Of a stretch of DNA of 12,165 bases, positions 6,679 through 12,165 are shown piece by piece. The DNA is from Spirochaetota bacterium (lineage in GTDB: Bacteria > Spirochaetota > Spirochaetia > DTKZ01): contig JAKQWJ010000069.1 in the NCBI GenBank assembly GCA_029562045.1, positions 1 to 12,165 on the forward strand, read 5' to 3'. A model generated the notes under the pieces. That model searched no databases, was not told the origin of the DNA, and saw only the letters and a program-made list of their open reading frames with translations. Every line of letters starts with the position of its first letter. Within the stretch, counting starts at the first letter, position 1. Position numbers and translations under genes: made by a program.

Positions 6679-7789
6679 GTGAACGAAGATTTGGGAAGAC
6701 TCATAGCCGACCTGGACGAGGAGATACTGGATACCTGGAGGCATCTTTGACTCGGAGAAAATCCGGGTCGATATCCAGGATCTGGAGAGGGAATCCGCAG
6801 ACCCGGAGTTCTGGCATGACCGGGAGAAGGCGGAGCGCTCCCTTACCCGGCTGAAGCGGCTCAAGGAAAAAATCGAGCCCTGGGAGAAGCTCGTCGCCTC
6901 CATGGCGGATCTGAAGGAACTCTACGCGCTGGCGGAGGAGGAGAAGGACGCGGCGCTGCTGGGGGATATCGAAAAGAGCCGGGAAAAGAACGCCGCCCTC
7001 TACGGCCGGCTGCGGATCCTGGAACTCCTGGGGGACGAGATGGACCCGGGTCCCGCTTTTCTTACCATCCATTCCGGAGCGGGAGGCCAGGAGGCCTGCG
7101 ACTGGACGGGCATGCTGCTGCGGATGTACACCCGATGGGCGGACCGGCGGGGGTTTCAGGCCGAAATCCTGGATATCCAGGAAGCCGAGGGAGGGGTCAA
7201 ATCGGCGACCCTGCAGATCATGGGGGAGTATGCCTATGGCTTCCTGAAGGGGGAGACGGGCATTCACCGGCTGGTGCGGATCTCACCCTTCGATTCCAAC
7301 GCCCGACGGCACACCTCCTTCGCGTCGGTCTACGCGACCCCGATCGTCGACGACGAGATCGACGTGGAGGTCCGGCCGGAAGACATCCGGGTGGATACCT
7401 ACCGCTCCTCCGGCGCCGGGGGGCAGCACGTCAACAAGACCGATTCGGCGGTGCGGATAACCCATTACCCCACGGGCATCGTGGTGCAGTGCCAGAACGA
7501 AAGAAGCCAGATAAAAAACCGGTCCACGGCGATGAAGATCCTCAAATCCCGGCTCTATGACTATTACCGGGAGGAGCGGGACCGGGAGAATGCGGAAAAG
7601 GCGGTGGAGAAGAAGGAGATTGCCTGGGGCAACCAGATCCGGTCCTATGTCTTTCACCCCTATAACCTGGTCAAGGACCACCGGACGAAGCACGAGAGCG
7701 GGAACGTCCATGCGGTGATGGACGGGGAAATCGACGAGTTCATCGAGGAGTACCTTCGGTTCAACTGGAGGGTGGGAAACAGGGCCTGA
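6679..7789 (+). CDS. prfB: Peptide chain release factor 2 (RF2), with programmed +1 frameshift
   Basis: RF2 recognises UGA/UAA stop codons and triggers peptide release. Translation starts at GTG 6679 behind GGGAGG (6668-6673, 5-nt spacing) and runs 23 codons to CTT (6745-6747), followed by in-frame TGA (6748-6750). A +1 slip resumes at GAC 6749 and continues to TGA 7787-7789, giving a 369-aa product, close to E. coli RF2 (365). Diagnostic motifs are present: SPF, the UGA/UAA-reading tripeptide, in ISPFDSNARRHTSF, and GGQ in SSGAGGQHVNKTDSAVRITH. The N-terminal helical domain spans about residues 1-110. An in-frame ATG at 6655 is possible but has no Shine-Dalgarno. The frameshift makes expression self-limiting: ample RF2 terminates at UGA, scarce RF2 allows slippage. 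It heads the operon with the PEGA gene, whose ATG lies 2 nt after the stop. Confidence 0.96.
6736..6751 (+). promoter_or_regulatory. prfB +1 programmed frameshift signal
   Basis: The site reads TGGAGG, CAT, CTT, TGA, C. An internal Shine-Dalgarno-like GGAGG sits 3 nt before the slippery CTT-T, followed by UGA in the poor C context. This has the same layout as the E. coli prfB site (AGGGGG, TAT, CTT, TGA, C). The frames agree: the upstream codons and the 6902-7789 frame differ by exactly +1, and conserved RF2 sequence begins soon after the shift. Confidence 0.95.
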
Positions 7790-7791
7790 GG

Positions 7792-9399
7792 ATGGGGGGA
7801 AAAAGACCGCCCCTTTCGGGGCTGATCCTGATCGCTTTTCTCGCCGTCTCCCCGGCGCCGGCCCAGACGGTTCCCCCGCCGCCGCCGGGATCTTCCGAAG
7901 GCTCAGGCGCCGCGGAGGTCTTCCCTCCCCGGGACGAGGCGGAAAAAGCCCTGCTGGGGGTCGCCCGGTTCGAACTTTCGGGAGAGGCTGTCCCCGACAC
8001 CTACCTGGGGGACAACATAGCCCGGCTGCTGGCGGAGAAGATCGCGGAGATCCCGGCCCATTACGTGGGGGACCCGGAGAGGGATGCCCTGGCGGCCGCA
8101 GCCGTGGCGGCCGCCAGGCGGACGGTTCTGATGTCCCTGGACGATCTGCAGAGCCGCCGGAGCGCCCTTCTTTTTTCCGGATCCCTCCCCCACCGGGAGC
8201 CCGCGGGGCGGGCATCTCTGGAGGCGTCCATCGAGGCCGCCCGGATGAAGCTCCGGGATCTGGACCTCCTGAATCCCCGGGACGTGGCGGTGCGCCGGGA
8301 GAGGATGCTCGTTTTTTCCGCCCCCAAGGGGGAGGGGGAACTGCTCCTGCCCCCGGCGATCCATCCGCCCCGGGCGGCGGAGCGGGCGGGAGTGGATTAC
8401 CTGGTGCACGGAACCGTGGACGCGGAGACGGAAGATTTTTTCACCGCCACGGCCTATCTGTACGGAACATTCTCCGGACTGACCCTCGGTTCCGCCCGGG
8501 CCACCGGCTCCCGGGGAGATACGGACCGGGTCGCCGCGGACCTGTTCCGCGGCCTGGCCACGGCGGTGGCGGGGAGGGCATGGGCCTTCCTCCGGGTGAG
8601 CGCGGAACCGGAGGACGCGGAGGTCTTCGCCGACGATGTCCTCATCGGCATCGGAGAAGGGCGGCTGGCCTTTGTGGCGCCCGGAGCCTACCAGATCCGG
8701 GTGGCCGCTCCGGGGCACCATTCCCGGGAGGAGACCCTGGAGCTGGCCCCCTTCGCGGTGGAGGAGAGGCGTGTGGAACTGACTCCCATGGACCCCGCCC
8801 TCCTGCGGGTGGATTCCGATCCCCCGGGCGCGGCGGCCTATCTGGGAGCTCTCCGGATGGGTTCGACGCCGCTGGATCTCTCCGGCGACGGGCCTTCCCA
8901 GATCCTCCGGCTGGAGGCGCAGGGCCACAAGTCCCTGGCCCTGGTTTTCCCTCCCCGGGCCTCATCGTCCCGGGCCTCATCGGCCCGGGACGATGAGGCC
9001 CGAGCTGAGGCATCCCGGGACGCCTCAGCCCGGGACGGCGATCCGGGACCCTACCGGCTGCCCCGGGACCTCTTCCCCTGGAAGGAACGCATCGAGTCGA
9101 AGAGGAAAAGTTTCTACCGGGCCTTCGGCTGGTTCGTGCTGAGCGTGCCGGCGCCCGTTCTGTTGAACGGGCTCTACCAAAACCGGGTCTTCGGGTATCT
9201 GCAGTACCTCTCCGGGCCCTCCCCCGACCCCCGGGTCGCCCGGGGGATGGCGGAAAAGGCGGACTTTCTGTATCATGCCTACTTCGGAAGCCTGTTCATC
9301 AGCGGTTCCCTTCTGGTGAACGCGGTCCAGAAACTGTTCGATTACATCCACACCGGGGAAGAGTCGCAGCGCCACCCCGAGAGGTGGCGAAAGGATTGA
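7792..9399 (+). CDS. Exported membrane protein with two PEGA domains
   Basis: I do not recognise a specific family beyond PEGA. The 535 aa begin with a signal peptide (LSGLILIAFLAVSPAPA, cleavage likely after Ala24) and a Pro-rich start to the mature chain. A mixed alpha/beta region (about 45-260) follows, in which VDYLVHGTVDAETEDFFTA resembles the strand pattern of periplasmic domains that bind envelope partners. PEGA-like units lie at about 264-332 (EPEDAEVFADDVLIG, then APGAYQIRVAAPGH) and 336-383 (DPPGAAAYLGALRMGSTPL). Residues about 389-413 are a low-complexity Arg/Ala/Ser/Asp stretch encoded by palindromic DNA. Two hydrophobic segments (about 445-462 and 498-517) are probable membrane spans. 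PEGA domains are usually found in surface or envelope proteins. The ATG follows the prfB stop by 2 nt with GAGG almost adjacent; ftsY follows after 7 nt. Confidence 0.75.
   Translation: MGGKRPPLSGLILIAFLAVSPAPAQTVPPPPPGSSEGSGAAEVFPPRDEAEKALLGVARFELSGEAVPDTYLGDNIARLLAEKIAEIPAHYVGDPERDALAAAAVAAARRTVLMSLDDLQSRRSALLFSGSLPHREPAGRASLEASIEAARMKLRDLDLLNPRDVAVRRERMLVFSAPKGEGELLLPPAIHPPRAAERAGVDYLVHGTVDAETEDFFTATAYLYGTFSGLTLGSARATGSRGDTDRVAADLFRGLATAVAGRAWAFLRVSAEPEDAEVFADDVLIGIGEGRLAFVAPGAYQIRVAAPGHHSREETLELAPFAVEERRVELTPMDPALLRVDSDPPGAAAYLGALRMGSTPLDLSGDGPSQILRLEAQGHKSLALVFPPRASSSRASSARDDEARAEASRDASARDGDPGPYRLPRDLFPWKERIESKRKSFYRAFGWFVLSVPAPVLLNGLYQNRVFGYLQYLSGPSPDPRVARGMAEKADFLYHAYFGSLFISGSLLVNAVQKLFDYIHTGEESQRHPERWRKD
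8956..9029. repeat. Tandem palindromes inside the PEGA gene
   Basis: Arms 8956-8976 and 8982-9002 are perfect 21-bp inverted repeats with a 5-nt loop. A second palindrome at 9004-9029 has 8-bp perfect outer arms around a CCCGGG centre and one internal mismatch. Both are read in frame as a charged low-complexity linker between the PEGA units and the membrane spans. Repeated CCCGGG-centred modules about 15 bp apart suggest a small palindromic element. Confidence 0.85.
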
Positions 9400-9406
9400 T
9401 GACGGG

Positions 9407-10282
9407 ATGTTGAGGAGCCTGGGAGACAAACTGAAGGAGCTTTTCAGCCGGGACGCCGGAGCAGGGGAGTTTTTCGAGGATCTGGAGGATCTTCTCATCG
9501 AGGCCGATGTGGGCGCGGTCCCGGCAGGGGCCATCGTCGCCTCCCTTCGGGAGGAGTCCCGCAAAAAAGGAGCCCGGACCCGGGAGGCCATTCTCCCGCT
9601 GCTACGGACCCTGCTGGGGGAGTACGTCGTCTTCCGGCCCCTGGAGGTGGACCCGGACCGGCTCAATGTCTTCCTGGTCCTGGGGGTCAACGGGGTGGGC
9701 AAGACCACCACCATAGCGAAGCTGGCGGACTACTACCGCCGGGAGAAGGGCGTCCGGGATATCGTTCTCGCCGCGGGGGACACTTTCCGGGCCGGGGCCA
9801 TCGAGCAGCTGGAGCTGCACGGGAGCCGGCTGGGGCTGCGGGTGGTGGGGCAGGATCCGGGGGCGGACCCCGGGGCGGTGATCTTCGATGCCGTGGAGAG
9901 CGCCGCCGCCCGGGGAGACCGGCTGGTCCTGGCGGACACTGCGGGCCGGCTGCACAACAAGAGCCACCTGGTGCGGGAGCTGCAAAAAATCGACAGGATC
10001 GTCCGGGGAAGGATCGGGGACGGGGTCTACCGGAAAATCCTTGTGCTGGACGCGGTGACGGGGCAGAACGGCCTGCGGCAGGCGGAGATCTTCCACGAGG
10101 CGGTGGGGGTGGATTCCATCGTGCTGGCGAAATTCGACGGCACCGCCAGGGGCGGGGTGGTGGTGGCCATATCCCGGGAACTGGGCATCCCCATATCCTT
10201 CCTGGGCGTCGGAGAAAAGCCGGGGGACCTGGTCCCCGCCGGACGGGACGTTTATATCGAAAACCTCCTCGGAGGACTATGA
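9407..10282 (+). CDS. ftsY: FtsY, signal recognition particle receptor GTPase
   Basis: FtsY docks SRP-ribosome-nascent chain complexes at the cytoplasmic membrane and, with Ffh, hydrolyses GTP to hand the chain to SecYEG. The 291 aa consist of an N domain (about 1-85) and a G domain with GVNGVGKTTT (93-102, P-loop), DTFRAGA, DTAGR (177-181), AKFDGTARGG (G4 region) and GVGEKPGDL near the C-terminus. The DTFRAGAIEQL and GVGEKPGDL stretches favour FtsY over Ffh, and no Met-rich M domain is present. The long acidic A domain of E. coli FtsY is absent, so membrane contact must rely on the N-terminal helix (MLRSLGDKLKELF). The start has only a modest GAAAGG about 12 nt upstream. The stop overlaps the next ATG (ATGA, 10279-10282). 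Confidence 0.95.
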   Translation: MLRSLGDKLKELFSRDAGAGEFFEDLEDLLIEADVGAVPAGAIVASLREESRKKGARTREAILPLLRTLLGEYVVFRPLEVDPDRLNVFLVLGVNGVGKTTTIAKLADYYRREKGVRDIVLAAGDTFRAGAIEQLELHGSRLGLRVVGQDPGADPGAVIFDAVESAAARGDRLVLADTAGRLHNKSHLVRELQKIDRIVRGRIGDGVYRKILVLDAVTGQNGLRQAEIFHEAVGVDSIVLAKFDGTARGGVVVAISRELGIPISFLGVGEKPGDLVPAGRDVYIENLLGGL

Positions 10283-10397
10283 GACCCGCGGCCCGGATGG
10301 GCGCCATCCGTCCGCGGGCGGCCGCGTCGCCGCGGTCGGCACTCCCCAGGATGACGCCCGCCGCCAGGATGGGCGCCCTCTGCCTGCTGGCGGCCGC
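10279..10397 (+). repeat. Diverged 47-nt duplication at the 5' end of the lipoprotein gene
   Basis: Bases 10279-10325 and 10351-10397 match at 38 of 47 positions, 72 bp apart (a multiple of three). Both copies begin with ATG and encode M-[RT]-P-A-A-R-M-G-A. The second copy runs into the hydrophobic signal core; the first runs into Arg/Ala-rich sequence. Confidence 0.75.
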
Positions 10398-11442
10398 CTG
10401 CGCCTCCGCGCCGATATTCCCCCAGACACTCCGTTACGCCTCCAACAGCGCCGGGATGGCCCTGGGGGAACCGCTGGAACCGGACCGGCCCTCCGGCGCC
10501 GGGTTCACTCTGAGCGTGGAAAGCTCTCCGGGGGAGGAGGTCCGCCGTCTCCGGGACGCCCGGGGGGTGGAGGTGAAGCGCTGGGAGCGGGTCTTCTCCC
10601 CCACCGGAGAGCTGACGGAGGAAACCGTCCGGGACGGGGAGGAGATCGATGCGGTTCGGCGCTACTTCGCCTCGGGCCTGCTGAAAGAGGAACTGGTTTA
10701 CCGGGAAGGCCGGCCGGTGGGCCGGTTTCTCTTCGAGTACGGGGAGAACCGGCCCGGCGCGGTGCGCTTCTCCCGACCCGATGGGGAGGATGGGTATCGG
10801 GACGATTACCTCTTTCTTCCCACCGGGGAGTTCCGGGGGGTCCAAAGACACTTCGCCGACGGAAAAATCTACACCTCCCTGTTCACCACCCTGGAGGGGC
10901 TTCCGTGGGAGGAATGGCACTCCTACCAGGGGACGGAGATCTTCTTCCGATACGACCGGCGGGGCGGCCTTCTGTTCCAGGAGGAACGGCGGGACGGAAA
11001 AATCCGGGAGCGGGTGGATTTCCTGTATGCCCCCGACCCGCCCCACCGCCTGACGGAGAGGGTCGCCCGGGACCTTTCGGCGGACCGGGAGACCCGGCTC
11101 CTCTACGACCGGGAGGGGCGGCCGGAGAGGGAAACCCTGCTGGAGAGGGGCGAGCGGGTGGCTGTGACTCTCTTCACCTACCGGGAGGGCCGTCTGGCCC
11201 GGAAGGAAAGACGGCACCGGGGAGGGGTGCAGCTCTGGGAGTACCGGCACGACGATAGGGGAAACCTGACGGCGGAGTATTACACCCGGAACCGGGAACT
11301 GAAAAAGGCCGTCCTGTACAATCCCCCCCCGGACCGCTCCCGGGTCGAGGAGTTTTACAAGGAGGGGCAGGTCTTCCTCCGGGTCCACTACCGGGACGGG
11401 GAAGAGACGCGGCGGGAGCCGGTGGGGGGCGGAGAAGAATGA
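10279..11442 (+). CDS. Probable lipoprotein with YD/MORN-like repeats, hypothetical
   Basis: Function unknown. From ATG 10279 (GGAGG at 10271-10275, short 3-nt spacing, overlapping the ftsY stop) the product is 387 aa. Its first 24 residues are Arg/Ala-rich, unlike a signal peptide. A better signal begins at Met25 (10351) or Met31 (10369): MGALCLLAAACASAP, with a relaxed lipobox ending at Cys41. The true start may therefore be downstream. The mature part (about 60-380) is built from short beta repeats resembling YD-repeat or YwqK/MORN_2-like units, for example YDRRGGLLFQEERRDG, YDREGRPERETLLERG and YREGRLARKERRHRG. They have a Y-D-x-x-G-[RL]-L pattern every 20-25 residues and many Arg and Glu. 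It overlaps the LolC/E-like gene by 4 nt, so an envelope role linked to lipoprotein sorting is plausible but inferred. Confidence 0.7.
   Translation: MRPAARMGAIRPRAAASPRSALPRMTPAARMGALCLLAAACASAPIFPQTLRYASNSAGMALGEPLEPDRPSGAGFTLSVESSPGEEVRRLRDARGVEVKRWERVFSPTGELTEETVRDGEEIDAVRRYFASGLLKEELVYREGRPVGRFLFEYGENRPGAVRFSRPDGEDGYRDDYLFLPTGEFRGVQRHFADGKIYTSLFTTLEGLPWEEWHSYQGTEIFFRYDRRGGLLFQEERRDGKIRERVDFLYAPDPPHRLTERVARDLSADRETRLLYDREGRPERETLLERGERVAVTLFTYREGRLARKERRHRGGVQLWEYRHDDRGNLTAEYYTRNRELKKAVLYNPPPDRSRVEEFYKEGQVFLRVHYRDGEETRREPVGGGEE
10285..10318 (+). repeat. Hairpin just after the ftsY stop codon
   Basis: Two nested arm pairs, CCCGCGG/CCGCGGG (10285-10291 with 10312-10318) and CGGATGG/CCATCCG (10294-10300 with 10304-10310), close on a GCG loop with a small asymmetric bulge. 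It begins 2 nt after the ftsY TGA and lies in the first codons of the next frame. No T-tract follows, so it is more likely an mRNA-stability or translation-modulating structure than a terminator. Confidence 0.6.
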
Positions 11443-12165
11443 CGGAACGGTTCTGGGTGCTCCTCGTGGCGGCCCGGTATTTCCGCAGCCGCCGGAAGGA
11501 GAGGGGGAACGCGGCGACGCTGCTGTCCACCGCCGGCATCGCCGTGGGGGTGATGACCCTGATCGCGGTGCTGTCGGTGATGAACGGCCTGCAGCTCACC
11601 ACCATCGACGCCATCCTGGAGCTGGACTCCTACCATATCCGGATCGAAGGCTCCCGGGAGCCCGTTGCGAAAATCCTGCGGAGCCTGCGCTCCACCCCGG
11701 GAGTGCGGGCGGCCTTTCCCTTCGCAGAGGTGCAGACCCTGGCCCGGGGCCGTTATCCCGATCCCCTGGTCTGCGTCCTCCGGGCCCTGCCGGAAGACAT
11801 CGCGGCCCTGGATCCCGACCTCCGGAAAAGGCTGACCATGGTGGACGGGGATTTCGATCTGCGAAGCCCGGGATCGGTGGTGCTGGGCTCCGAACTGGCC
11901 CGGTTCCTCGGTGTGGGGGCCGGCGGGGAGGTGAGCCTGCTGAATCTGGCGGGGGCGGACTTCGGGGACCTGCGGCCGGAGAACCTGTCTTTCCGTGTCG
12001 CCGGAGTTTTCAAGAGCGGATACTACGAATACGATCTGGGCTGGGGTTTCGTTTCCCTGAAAAATGCCGGGACCTTTCTGGACGGAGGCCCGGGGTCCAT
12101 GGTGGGGGTGAAACTGCGGAACCGATTCTCCGATGCGGCGGTCCTGGGGGCGGCGGAGGCGGCGG
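11439..12165 (+). CDS. LolC/LolE-type lipoprotein-releasing ABC permease (5' part)
   Basis: This is the first 242 codons of a permease of the LolCDE type, which extracts lipoproteins from the inner membrane for transfer to the outer membrane. Translation from ATG 11439 (GGAG at 11431-11434) gives a basic N-terminus (ARYFRSRRKERGN), a first membrane helix with the family hallmark AGIAVGVMTLIAVLSVMNGLQ (about 32-52), then a MacB-PCD-like periplasmic domain with HIRIEG, GSVVLGSELARFLGV and FKSGYYEYD (191-199), as in LolC/E. The window ends within the periplasmic domain, before the C-terminal FtsX-type helices. LolC and LolE cannot be told apart from this portion. The ATP-binding partner LolD is expected downstream. 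The start overlaps the preceding lipoprotein gene by 4 nt. Confidence 0.9.
   Translation, partial: MTERFWVLLVAARYFRSRRKERGNAATLLSTAGIAVGVMTLIAVLSVMNGLQLTTIDAILELDSYHIRIEGSREPVAKILRSLRSTPGVRAAFPFAEVQTLARGRYPDPLVCVLRALPEDIAALDPDLRKRLTMVDGDFDLRSPGSVVLGSELARFLGVGAGGEVSLLNLAGADFGDLRPENLSFRVAGVFKSGYYEYDLGWGFVSLKNAGTFLDGGPGSMVGVKLRNRFSDAAVLGAAEAA

Noticed and set aside
6745..6751. The prfB frame break as a pseudogene or sequencing error
   Set aside because: The exact SD-spacer-CTT-TGA-C layout is the known programmed frameshift, and all downstream RF2 motifs are intact.
9407..10282. Ffh instead of FtsY
   Set aside because: The protein is too short for Ffh and has no methionine-rich M domain; the motifs fit the receptor.
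10252..11388. 378-codon minus-strand open frame opposite the lipoprotein gene
   Set aside because: No family features are visible. The + frame has a repeat pattern, coupling to both neighbours and a signal sequence.
1..12165. Mobile element, CRISPR array, tRNA or rRNA genes
   Set aside because: No transposase or integrase motifs, no regularly spaced repeats with unique spacers, and no recognisable structural RNA were found.

Overview
This is a GC-rich, densely packed bacterial stretch that appears to be ordinary chromosome. I see no transposase, integrase, CRISPR array, tRNA or rRNA. The Rnf genes run D-G-E-A-B, the arrangement I know from clostridial-type clusters rather than the proteobacterial A-B-C-D-G-E order. 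A LolC/E-type permease implies an outer membrane. FtsY lacks the long acidic N-terminal domain. Together with PEGA-domain and FN3-like secreted proteins, these point to a high-GC member of the Spirochaetota, Treponema/Spirochaeta-like. That assignment is inference (about 0.6) and was not tested by any search.

Left block, + strand, 1-5070: the 3' end of an rnf operon (rnfD partial, rnfG, rnfE, rnfA, rnfB), followed with a 14-nt overlap by a GH57-family-like protein. Rnf is a membrane ferredoxin:NAD+ oxidoreductase that pumps Na+ or H+. Two things stand out. RnfB appears to have lost all four cysteine ligands of one [4Fe-4S] cluster in its C-terminal ferredoxin domain while keeping all four of the partner cluster. 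The GH57-like protein keeps the presumed catalytic Glu/Asp pair but has lost several otherwise hallmark active-site residues.

Middle, 5071-6678: a 160-bp convergent spacer with a 35-bp imperfect direct repeat and a GC-rich hairpin (possible bidirectional terminator). Next is one minus-strand gene for a secreted protein with two FN3-like domains, a proline-rich linker and a TPR-like C-terminus. A short AT-richer divergent intergenic region then probably holds promoters for both directions.

Right block, + strand, 6679-12165: a tightly packed, probably co-transcribed set. It contains prfB (peptide release factor 2, with the classical autoregulatory +1 frameshift at an in-frame UGA), an exported membrane protein with two PEGA domains, ftsY (SRP receptor GTPase), a probable lipoprotein with YD/MORN-like repeats, and the 5' part of a LolC/LolE-type lipoprotein-export permease. 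After prfB the theme is membrane targeting and envelope biogenesis. Two structured DNA segments lie inside coding regions here: a double palindrome read in frame in the PEGA gene, and a hairpin plus 47-nt diverged duplication at the 5' end of the lipoprotein gene.

No wholly new system is evident. The best leads are the altered RnfB, the Rnf-coupled GH57-like protein with a remodelled active site, and the in-frame palindromic insertion.
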